Origin: DATBAT01 sp036271375 | GTDB lineage: Bacteria; Acidobacteriota; Terriglobia; Terriglobales; Acidobacteriaceae | DNA length: 7,479 nucleotides | Reading direction: 5' to 3' | NCBI GenBank assembly: GCA_036271375.1 | Contig: DATBAT010000248.1 | Span: 1 to 7,479 of the forward strand | In this document: one piece after another, positions 1-6,457 of the stretch | Position numbering within the stretch: the stretch's first letter is position 1 | Layout of the letters: each line of letters begins with the position of its first letter | The notes under the pieces: generated by a model | Database searches by the model: none | What the model was told of the DNA's origin: nothing | The model's input: only the letters and a program-made list of their open reading frames with translations | Program-made: the position numbers and the translations under genes

Positions 1-2759
1 CCGCGAGTGCCAGTGTAATCGGCTGTCAGCACCCAGTTCCGTCCGATTTGCCTCTGGACGTTCACGTCCCAGCTGTAATCTTCCGGACTGTCGAAATGGC
101 CAATCGTCGTCCCACCTTGATCTAGATTCGCCTGTGCACCGAAAGTCTGATAGCCGTAATCCGCATTGGTCGTAACCGGAGTGTAGAAACCGAGATTGGT
201 ACCCGAACTCTGCATCGGGAAGGTGCCGAGGTTGTGGTCGTTGCCGAACTCGCTTATCCAATGCTGTCCGTCGAGGGTAGAAATCTGGTTAAACGTGTTG
301 GAGTTGTAATAGAAGCTGAACCAGTCAGTGGAGAGTCCACCCAAGCCCTGATAGATGATGCCCGCCCCGGCGTGCAGGACTGTGTTGCTATCGATTGCGT
401 AGGCAATCCCCAGGCGCGGCTGGAAGTTCTTCCAGTTGGTGGTGTAGAGATTTTTCTGCGGATACTCCGGGGTATCGAGAAGCACCACCCGGCCGGTTGC
501 GCCCTGGCTCAACCATGCGGGTTCAGGAAGGTTCGCCAGACCGGGCACGGCGGAAGTTACCTGACCCCAGTTCCAATCGGAGTTCGCTGTGAGTACGTTC
601 TTCGCATTCATGTCGTACTGGAGGCTGCCCTGAGGTTCGACACCCTGACGTCCACCGTCATGGTCCCAACGCAGGCCCATCTGGATGGTTAGTTTGTCGT
701 TGACCTTCCAATCGTCCATTACGAAAGCGGATTCGTTCCAGCCGTAGGGCGTAATGTTCCAGTTTCCCCACTGAAAGTAGTTGGAGGAGCCCATCATCAG
801 CTCGGCGAGAGGACTCCCCGTTAGTCCGTCGTTGTTATCCCAGAACTGGTTGGATCCGCCACCCGGATTGACCCACGCCACACCGGTCTGGTCGCCGCCC
901 TTTTCACGGAATCGAAGCAGGTAGTGTTCGTAACCAAACTTAATAGTGTGCCGGTTCAGAACCTTGGTGAAGGCGACCGAACCGTTTTCGTTCTGGTTGA
1001 TGAAGCTGTCGAACTCCGAGCCGCCAATGCCGGTGTAGCCAAATTGATTGGGATCGCCGGTCGCGAGCCCGGGGGGAATATTGCTAACCGTCTTTTCAGG
1101 ATTGCTTTCGATGAGCGGATCGAACTCCCATTGCGAGGTGTCGATGCTGGGATCGGGCGCCGAGCCCCATCCCGAAACACCGTTGCTGTTCAGCTTGGCA
1201 GTGCTGAAACCAAGATGCACATCGAGGATTGAAGTTGGCGAAAGCACCCAGTTGTACTGCAAACTACCGCTCCAGTCGTGGTCGGCTGTGACCGATCCTC
1301 CGCTGTGAAGGAACGGAGCCGGAATATCGTTGGTCAGGCGCGAGCGGCTCAAGCTGAAGTTGATGTGCTGATTGTTCGCAAGATTTTCGTCGACCCGGAC
1401 GAAGAAGCGGTCGGTCGGGCGCGAGGTGTGAATGGTTGAAAAGTAGTTTCCACGGTGATCGCTGACGCCCAACGGATCATGATTCGGTTCCGGCCAAAGC
1501 GCCATGTAGCGCTGGAACAGCGTGCTTTGCGTGGAAAGACCGCCGGTGTTGCAAGTGGCGTCACTCTTATCGCAGATCTTGTCGCCAGGAAATTCTGGAC
1601 GAACCCAGTTTCCACTTCCATCGTCGTGGCCATTGAATGGATCGTAAATGTGGGCGAAAACCGGAGCCCCGTTTTGTTCGGCGATCACCGTTTGCGAGAA
1701 GTCACCTTGACGGTTCAAGAGCGTTGGCACCGAACTGACAATATTGTTGCTGGTCGAGAAGCGCTCGCCCTCCCAGCTAAAGAAGAAGAATGTCCGGTTC
1801 TTTCCGTTGTAAAGATGCGGAATAGAAAGCGGGCCACCAACTGACAGACCGTAATTGTTCTGGTGAAAAGCCTGACGCGCGACGCCCTGAGAATTATCCT
1901 GCCAGTCATTGCTGTTCAGTGCCTGATTGCGGAAATACTCGAACAGTCTTCCGTGATACTGATTACCGCCGCTCTGCGTGTTGATGGAGATGATGCCGCC
2001 GGAGTAGCGTCCGTGATCGGCAGTCAAAATTCCGCTCTCTACGCGGAACTCGCCTACTGAGTCGGGAGTTGGAATCGAACGATTGGTGGCGTTGAATTCC
2101 TGGTCCTGTACCTGGTTGCCGTCGACGGAGATATTGGTGCCGTTCACCTGGCCACCAGCCACCGAGTACGAGTTCCCATTGTTGGCGATCAGATATGCGT
2201 TGGGTCCAAGAGTGCCGATTGAGTTGCTCAAAGGCCCCTGTCCCTGGATGGCGGGCGTGACCGCCGTCAAGTCCAGGGTGTTACGGTTGAGTTGCGGCAA
2301 CTCGGTGATCATTTTGTTGTCGAGGACGGTCGACTGAGAAGTCTGATCGGCGTTCAACAAGGGCGCTGCATCGGTGACCGTTACAGATTCGGCGACCACA
2401 CCGAGTTTGAGCGTGAAATTCATCGAGAGGTGGTCACCAGTGCGGACATTCAGGTCGGAGCGCTCAATGGTTCCAAAGCCGGATTTCGCAATGCTCACTT
2501 TGTAAGGGCCGGGCAACAACTGCGGAAGCACATAGAGACCGCTGTCATTGGTGATGTTGCTGTAAGTCACGCCGGTTGCCTGATTCACCGCAGTGACCTC
2601 CGCGCCCACCACGGCAGCGCCGCTGGCGTCGGAAACCAGGCCGTTGATTTGTCCGTTGGTGGACTGGGCTTCTACGGTGGCGGTCATTCCCACAACCACT
2701 GCGGCAAACATCAAAGCCTGTAGCATGCGGCCGCATTGCTGCATCAGTTTGTTCTGCAT
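1..2759 (-). CDS. TonB-dependent receptor, Oar-like, with N-terminal carboxypeptidase-regulatory-like domain (3' end outside window)
   Basis: I translated this frame directly: it stays open from ATG at 2759 to the window edge, giving 919 residues with no stop. Residues 1-32 form a Sec signal peptide with a hydrophobic core (ALMFAAVVVGM) and a likely cut near VEAQS. Residues 35-118 are a carboxypeptidase-regulatory-like beta-sandwich (INGLVSDASGAAVVGAEV, then GLYVLPQLLPGPYKV). A TonB-box-like ESVTVTD lies at 124-130. The plug follows at about 131-270 and includes NRSIPTPDSVGEFRV (226-240). The barrel then carries family hallmarks: RLFEYFRNQ at 271-279, a TFFFFSWEG stretch near 324-332, KFGYEHYLLRF, and DDWKVNDKLTIQMGLRWD at 682-699. 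C396 and C403 probably form a disulfide in an outer loop. Acidobacterial relatives usually run to roughly 1,050-1,250 residues, so the C-terminal barrel strands are missing here. The role is energised uptake or export across the outer membrane; the ligand is unknown, and plant polymers or peptides are only guesses from the family. The start is supported by a strong ribosome binding site. Confidence 0.93.
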   Translation of the reverse strand, partial: MQNKLMQQCGRMLQALMFAAVVVGMTATVEAQSTNGQINGLVSDASGAAVVGAEVTAVNQATGVTYSNITNDSGLYVLPQLLPGPYKVSIAKSGFGTIERSDLNVRTGDHLSMNFTLKLGVVAESVTVTDAAPLLNADQTSQSTVLDNKMITELPQLNRNTLDLTAVTPAIQGQGPLSNSIGTLGPNAYLIANNGNSYSVAGGQVNGTNISVDGNQVQDQEFNATNRSIPTPDSVGEFRVESGILTADHGRYSGGIISINTQSGGNQYHGRLFEYFRNQALNSNDWQDNSQGVARQAFHQNNYGLSVGGPLSIPHLYNGKNRTFFFFSWEGERFSTSNNIVSSVPTLLNRQGDFSQTVIAEQNGAPVFAHIYDPFNGHDDGSGNWVRPEFPGDKICDKSDATCNTGGLSTQSTLFQRYMALWPEPNHDPLGVSDHRGNYFSTIHTSRPTDRFFVRVDENLANNQHINFSLSRSRLTNDIPAPFLHSGGSVTADHDWSGSLQYNWVLSPTSILDVHLGFSTAKLNSNGVSGWGSAPDPSIDTSQWEFDPLIESNPEKTVSNIPPGLATGDPNQFGYTGIGGSEFDSFINQNENGSVAFTKVLNRHTIKFGYEHYLLRFREKGGDQTGVAWVNPGGGSNQFWDNNDGLTGSPLAELMMGSSNYFQWGNWNITPYGWNESAFVMDDWKVNDKLTIQMGLRWDHDGGRQGVEPQGSLQYDMNAKNVLTANSDWNWGQVTSAVPGLANLPEPAWLSQGATGRVVLLDTPEYPQKNLYTTNWKNFQPRLGIAYAIDSNTVLHAGAGIIYQGLGGLSTDWFSFYYNSNTFNQISTLDGQHWISEFGNDHNLGTFPMQSSGTNLGFYTPVTTNADYGYQTFGAQANLDQGGTTIGHFDSPEDYSWDVNVQRQIGRNWVLTADYTGTR

Positions 2760-2903
2760 TTGAAACCCCCTCGAGGTGCGCGGTTCGGACTGGTTGAGCC
2801 AGGTCATCGGCAAGGATGACACCTTGAACCGGTCTCGGATTCTATGGAAAACGCCTCTCCGCATCATGCGTGATCAGGTTTATTCTTGCGTTTAACTGAC
2901 AGA
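2760..2903 (-). other. Intergenic leader between the propeller gene and the receptor gene, with imperfect hairpin
   Basis: This is a 144-base gap between two co-directional genes. It holds a perfect 6-bp inverted repeat with a 6-base loop (GTCATC at 2803-2808, GATGAC at 2815-2820). This is extended outward, with an internal bulge, by GGTT (2792-2795) pairing with AACC (2827-2830). No T-tract follows on the minus strand, so it is not a standard intrinsic terminator. A TAGAAT hexamer on the minus strand (2844-2839) matches five of six bases of a sigma-70 -10 box, but the upstream -35 is poor. If that box is used, the hairpin would sit at the 5' end of a leader of about 70 bases. Otherwise the receptor depends on read-through from upstream. 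Confidence 0.3.
2766..2772 (-). promoter_or_regulatory. Ribosome binding site of the TonB-dependent receptor gene
   Basis: Read on the minus strand this is GAGGGGG, six bases before the ATG at 2759. It is the only strong Shine-Dalgarno-like site among the four genes and fixes the receptor start. It suggests that the receptor, unlike the propeller gene, is translated from its own independent initiation site. Confidence 0.75.
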
Positions 2904-4586
2904 TTACTTGTGAGATTCGGGGGTCGCAGCTGCAGGCTCCTCGATTTTGAGGTTTTGATTCGCCTGAATGTAAGGCAGGTTTTGTTTGGTGCCCGACGGC
3001 CAATGGATTTCCAGGGAGACGTTCTGATCGTCTCCCAGCCCCAGGTGGACGCGCAAATCACTGGCCGACGCGTAGCCCACACTATTGGCGACACTGGTGG
3101 TTTGGGTGCGCTGCGATCCTTTACAAATCACCTTGGCGCCCAGTGCCGAGCGGTTGCTGCGCTTGCCAGTCAAGCTTAGTTGCAGCCAGTGCCGCTGAGG
3201 AGTCTTGTTCATCCACAGTTCGATTGGTTCATTGATCGAAGTCACGGCGATGTCCATGCGGCCATCATTATCGAAGTCGGCGAAGGCGACTCCGCGATGC
3301 ATTCGCGGAATTTGGAAATCTTGCCCGGCGTCGGCCGATACATCGGTGAAGCGCCCACTTTGATTGCGGAAGATTCGGTTCGTCTGGGGCTCGTTAGTGT
3401 CGAGCCCTCCATTGGCAATAAACAGGTCCAGCCACCCATCGTTGTCGAGATCCACAAACCCGCAGCCCCAACCACTGAGAGTGCGGCTTAGGCCGAGAAG
3501 CCCACTGCGTCCACTGGCGTCCTGGAAAGACCCGTCACCGCGATTGCGAAACAGTTCAAAGGTCTCGCCTTTGAGCCCTGTCATTACAATGTCGGGAAGT
3601 CCATCGCCGTCGTAGTCCCGGAAGTCTGCACCCATACCGGAAATCTGGCGGCCATCTCCGTTGAAGGCGATTCCGGCTTCAAGTCCAACCTCGCCCATCG
3701 TCCTTCCGCCTTGGTTCTTCAGCAGAATATTTCTCGCGTTATCGTTGGCAACGAATGCGTCAGGACGACCGTCGCCGTCATAGTCAGCCACCGCGATTCC
3801 CATGCCTTTGCCGATGACCTTGTCGATCCCCACCTCGCGGGAAACGTCGGTGAAGGTGCCGTCACCGTTGTTGTGGTAAAGAACCATGGGCTCGCCCCGA
3901 TACATATCGGGATGGCAATAGGTTCGGGCAGCGCCGTTGAGTCCGCCGCAAACCGGGTCTGTTCCCGGGTCCCAGTCGCAATAGTTGGAAACCAGCAGAT
4001 CAAGACGTCCGTCGTTGTCATAGTCGATCCACGCGGCAGCTACCGCCCAGAGCTTCGGATCACCGCCAACGCCCGCCTTTTTGGTCACATCGGTAAACGT
4101 GCCGTCCCCGTTGTTGCGATAGAGTGTGTTGCCGTGGACGCCTACCACGTAGATATCGGAGAAGCCATCATTGTTGTAGTCGCCCACGGCGGCGCCCATT
4201 TCGTAACCGCGACCTTGCACTCCTGCGCGTTCGGTGACATCGGTAAAGGTTCCGTTGCGATTGTTCTTGTAGAGTCGGTTATAGAAACGCGGATCGCTCT
4301 TTTGCATCGACGGAAGAGCCGCTCCGTTGACGCAATAAAGATCAGGCCACCCGTCAGCGTCGAAATCGATGACGGCCAATCCACCGAGCACAGTTTCGAC
4401 CTGATACTTACGGCCCGCGGCATCGTTGCGCAGGACGAAGTCAAGCCCGTTGCGGGGCGCGGCGTTCTGCATCCGAATGTTGTCGCCTGGATTTTGTGCG
4501 AACGATTGCCGGGAAAGATATAGCGCGCCGCTCATGAGCTTGACGAACTGCCGCCGCGTGAATGGAAAACGGTTAGGGTTGGGCAT
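2904..4586 (-). CDS. CRTAC1 family protein: Tat-exported FG-GAP/VCBS seven-repeat beta-propeller with ASPIC/UnbV domain
   Basis: With the start at 4586 the protein has 560 residues. Residues 10-16 read TRRQFVK, a near-consensus twin-arginine motif, followed by a short hydrophobic stretch and SFAQ near residue 31; this suggests export in folded form by Tat. Seven calcium-loop motifs of the DxDxDGxxD type start at residues 74, 136, 188, 268, 324, 379 and 437, as expected for a seven-bladed FG-GAP propeller. Between them lie repeated NGDGTFTDVT-like strands. Three cysteines (203, 213, 224) sit in an enlarged loop after repeat 3, as in other CRTAC1 proteins. Residues 477-548 form an ASPIC/UnbV domain (ALGAKV, GYASASDLRVHLGLG, IHWPSG). 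The biochemical role of this family in bacteria is not established; adhesion or glycan/protein binding outside the cytoplasm is inferred. The frame is open further up to an ATG at 4694, but those 36 extra residues would push the Tat motif inward and overlap the TPR gene by about 120 bases. The ATG at 4604 is a possible alternative. No strong ribosome binding site precedes any of them, so coupling to the TPR gene is likely. Confidence 0.95.
   Translation of the reverse strand: MPNPNRFPFTRRQFVKLMSGALYLSRQSFAQNPGDNIRMQNAAPRNGLDFVLRNDAAGRKYQVETVLGGLAVIDFDADGWPDLYCVNGAALPSMQKSDPRFYNRLYKNNRNGTFTDVTERAGVQGRGYEMGAAVGDYNNDGFSDIYVVGVHGNTLYRNNGDGTFTDVTKKAGVGGDPKLWAVAAAWIDYDNDGRLDLLVSNYCDWDPGTDPVCGGLNGAARTYCHPDMYRGEPMVLYHNNGDGTFTDVSREVGIDKVIGKGMGIAVADYDGDGRPDAFVANDNARNILLKNQGGRTMGEVGLEAGIAFNGDGRQISGMGADFRDYDGDGLPDIVMTGLKGETFELFRNRGDGSFQDASGRSGLLGLSRTLSGWGCGFVDLDNDGWLDLFIANGGLDTNEPQTNRIFRNQSGRFTDVSADAGQDFQIPRMHRGVAFADFDNDGRMDIAVTSINEPIELWMNKTPQRHWLQLSLTGKRSNRSALGAKVICKGSQRTQTTSVANSVGYASASDLRVHLGLGDDQNVSLEIHWPSGTKQNLPYIQANQNLKIEEPAAATPESHK
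3252..4367 (-). repeat. Seven FG-GAP/VCBS calcium-loop repeats encoded in the propeller gene
   Basis: In translation seven motifs align: DFDADGWPD, DYNNDGFSD, DYDNDGRLD, DYDGDGRPD, DYDGDGLPD, DLDNDGWLD and DFDNDGRMD. Start-to-start spacings are 62, 52, 80, 56, 55 and 58 residues. The long 80-residue spacing holds the three-cysteine insertion. Every motif keeps the acidic or Asn ligands at positions 1, 3 and 5 and the final Asp, so all seven loops look able to bind calcium. The repeats have diverged at DNA level and are not recent duplications. Confidence 0.9.
4573..4586 (-). other. 14-base stop/start overlap of the TPR and propeller genes
   Basis: The propeller ATG (4586-4584) lies inside the TPR gene, whose TAA is at 4575-4573 in another frame. 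The sequence before this ATG has only a weak purine signal (GGCGACCACG). Overlap plus a weak site suggests that ribosomes finishing the TPR gene reinitiate to make the propeller, which would keep the two products in step. This depends on the chosen propeller start, which I favour because it puts the twin-arginine motif ten residues from the N-terminus. Confidence 0.65.
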
Positions 4587-6312
4587 CGTGGTCGCCGCGC
4601 GCATTTTGCTGATAGGCATCAGAGAGTTTGCGGGCCTCTGCAAATTCCTGCTCTGCCTCGGCTTTGCGACCGAGATCACGGAGGACAGTACCAAGCAGAT
4701 AGTGCAGGGTGCCTTTCTCGTCGGGATAACCGGCTTTCAATGCAGGCGTCAAATTTTCCAACGCTTCTGAGAACGCCCCAGTCTGCGCACAAGCTGTCGC
4801 AAGATCGACCTTTACTGCCAGATCGCGTGGGTCGCGCTGCGCTAACGCGCGAAGCAAAGGCAGAGCCGTCTGATAGTCACGATCCTGCATGGCGATTTTC
4901 GCCAGCGTGCGTTGCGCGGAAAACCGATGTGCGTCGGTTTTAAGCGCGGCCTGCGCACTGGCGCGCGCTGCCTCGTTTTGTCCAGCGGCGAATTGCGCTT
5001 CCGCCAGGTGCTCCAGCGTTCGCGGATCTCCGGGATGCTCCGCGAGCGCCGCTTGATATTCAGTAATGGCGGCGCCGCTATTGCCTTGCAAGCGCAGCAT
5101 GACATCCCCCCGCATATTGTGCAGGACGGCATTTTCCCCACAGGCCTGGCGAAATCTCTTTTCTACCTCGCCTGCAAGTTGGGCATGACAAAGGGATAAA
5201 AAGAACAGCGTTTCGACGTTCTGAGAGTCTGTCGTCAGGCTGCTTTCCAAAAGCGGCGTTGCCTGCTCGCAGTTTCCGAGGTGCGCGAACGCAATGCCTC
5301 GCTTATGACTCGCAGCTCTATCTTGAAATTGAGGAGCCGGTAACGACACGATTTCCCACATCTGATCGCGGAACGCAATATCAAGCGCGGGCTTCACTGC
5401 GGGTTTAGCCGATATCTCGGCGAGCAGCCTATCTTCACCGCAAGCCTCTCGTACACAATTGAAGAACGAGCCTGCTGCGCCCGTGACGGGATTCGGCGGC
5501 TGTAAACTTTGTGGCCAGATAACAGCGGCCGTGGCCAGGGTCTGGGGAGAACGCTTGGCGACATCGTTCAGACGCCCGCAAGCGTTGTTCCATTCTCCTG
5601 CTTCGGCGTTCAGTCGCGCCTGGACCAGCCATGCCGCTAAACAATTGGCGTCCAACTTAAGAGCTCGCCGCACATCGGTCTCTGCGTCCGCTCGATTTCC
5701 ACTAGCCAAGTCGGCGAGGGCCATGTCGCTCCATGCTTCCGCATTGCTGTCGTCCAACTCCAGCGACCGCTTTAGAAGTTTCGATCGGTCTGGATCCTCT
5801 AGAGGATGCGACAACGCTTCCAATCGGTACTCCGCGGCGAGTCCCTTCTTCGTGCCACGCAGCTGGTTCGAAATCTGAGCAAATCTCGCAAGGCTGTAGT
5901 CCACCATGGCTACGGCGGCCTGAGAGGAATCAGGCGCCGCTTTCGCGGCAGATAAGTATGCCGCGGAGGCCTCGGCATATTGCTTAAGTCCAGCATGGGC
6001 TTCGCCCAAATATTCGTGAGGGAATTCTTCTTTCGGACGCAGCTTCGCGGCCGTTTTGAGGAAGCCCACCGCCTTTGTCGGTTCCCCGGTCCGCACCAGA
6101 TCGATTCCGATAAGGAGATTTGCGAAGTAGTCGTGGGGTTGAAGTTTCCACGCGCGCTGGAGAATGGGCAACGCCTCAGAATATTTCTGCTGCTGATGGA
6201 GAGCGAAGCCTTGGTGGAGCAAACTCTCAAAATCGGGCGCGGATTGCGCCCATGCGGAAATCGCGAGCGTCCCCAGCACTAAAATAACGCGGATGAAACG
6301 CCTGGCCCTCAT
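4573..6312 (-). CDS. Secreted tetratricopeptide repeat protein
   Basis: The product has 579 residues. The N-terminus (MRARRFIRV, then a hydrophobic ILVLGTLAISAWA) is a Sec signal peptide with a likely cut after residue 22 or 23, so the protein probably works in the periplasm. About eleven TPR-like helix pairs can be seen, near residues 28-60, 62-94, 95-128, 190-222, 223-256, 330-363, 396-428, 430-462, 464-495, 496-528 and 532-564. The repeats keep the usual small, aromatic and proline positions (for example KYSEALPILQRAWKLQP). The stretch 129-185 and the region 257-329 fit the repeat poorly and may be linkers or degenerate repeats. Eight cysteines lie in the mature part, including two ACGE motifs at 290-293 and 390-393. 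TPR arrays bind protein partners; the likely partner is the overlapping propeller or another envelope protein (inference). The ATG at 6312 is directed by an in-frame TAA two codons upstream; no good ribosome binding site is seen, and the predicted leader is very short. It is the first gene of the leftward set. Confidence 0.92.
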   Translation of the reverse strand: MRARRFIRVILVLGTLAISAWAQSAPDFESLLHQGFALHQQQKYSEALPILQRAWKLQPHDYFANLLIGIDLVRTGEPTKAVGFLKTAAKLRPKEEFPHEYLGEAHAGLKQYAEASAAYLSAAKAAPDSSQAAVAMVDYSLARFAQISNQLRGTKKGLAAEYRLEALSHPLEDPDRSKLLKRSLELDDSNAEAWSDMALADLASGNRADAETDVRRALKLDANCLAAWLVQARLNAEAGEWNNACGRLNDVAKRSPQTLATAAVIWPQSLQPPNPVTGAAGSFFNCVREACGEDRLLAEISAKPAVKPALDIAFRDQMWEIVSLPAPQFQDRAASHKRGIAFAHLGNCEQATPLLESSLTTDSQNVETLFFLSLCHAQLAGEVEKRFRQACGENAVLHNMRGDVMLRLQGNSGAAITEYQAALAEHPGDPRTLEHLAEAQFAAGQNEAARASAQAALKTDAHRFSAQRTLAKIAMQDRDYQTALPLLRALAQRDPRDLAVKVDLATACAQTGAFSEALENLTPALKAGYPDEKGTLHYLLGTVLRDLGRKAEAEQEFAEARKLSDAYQQNARGDHDAQP

Positions 6313-6457
6313 TGCTTAATGTAAGAACTTGAGAATACGCCCGCCCTGAATACCGGGCAATACAAGCCTGAATTTGGGAAGGAAAATCGAATAATCAACG
6401 GCATTTACGGCAGCCAGGGACTATCCTCTCGGAGCGTCGCCACTTCGCGGTAACCCT
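6313..6457. promoter_or_regulatory. Divergent intergenic region between the TPR gene and the solenoid gene
   Basis: The two genes start facing away from each other with 145 bases between them, so promoters for both directions must lie here or inside the genes. A short inverted repeat GCCCG (6339-6343) / CGGGC (6354-6358) with a 10-base loop falls within the predicted leftward promoter spacer and could be an operator or chance. No rightward sigma-70 promoter stood out. Neither start codon has a clear Shine-Dalgarno sequence. Confidence 0.5.
6332..6360 (-). promoter_or_regulatory. Candidate sigma-70 promoter of the TPR-propeller gene set
   Basis: On the minus strand a -35-like TTGCCC (6360-6355) and a -10-like TATTCT (6337-6332) are separated by exactly 17 bases; each matches four of six consensus bases. 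Transcription would begin near 6325, leaving about a dozen bases before the ATG at 6312. This fits the lack of a Shine-Dalgarno site, since it would give a nearly leaderless transcript. The match is moderate and chance cannot be excluded. Confidence 0.35.

Noticed and set aside
234..692. 152-codon plus-strand open frame
   Set aside because: It lies opposite the receptor gene, whose minus-strand frame encodes recognisable barrel motifs throughout this stretch.
2860..2870. CGCATCATGCG inverted repeat as a terminator of the propeller gene
   Set aside because: The arms are separated by a single base, so a hairpin cannot form as written, and the only following T-run is short; it does not support a terminator call.
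3711..4523. 270-codon open frame on the plus strand
   Set aside because: It is antisense to the propeller gene. Its repeated VVIVD/VAIV-like segments are the reverse reading of the DxDGxxD repeats, and it has no signal, domain or ribosome binding site.
4587..4694. Upstream in-frame extension of the propeller gene to the ATG at 4694
   Set aside because: It would place the twin-arginine motif about 46 residues into the protein and overlap the TPR coding region by about 120 bases; the extension has no signal-like character.
5792..5807. GGATCCTCTAGAG identical to part of a common cloning polylinker, within a 14-base palindrome
   Set aside because: It lies in frame inside the TPR gene (encoding HPLEDP) with normal coding sequence on both sides and no further vector match, so it is most likely chance rather than contamination.
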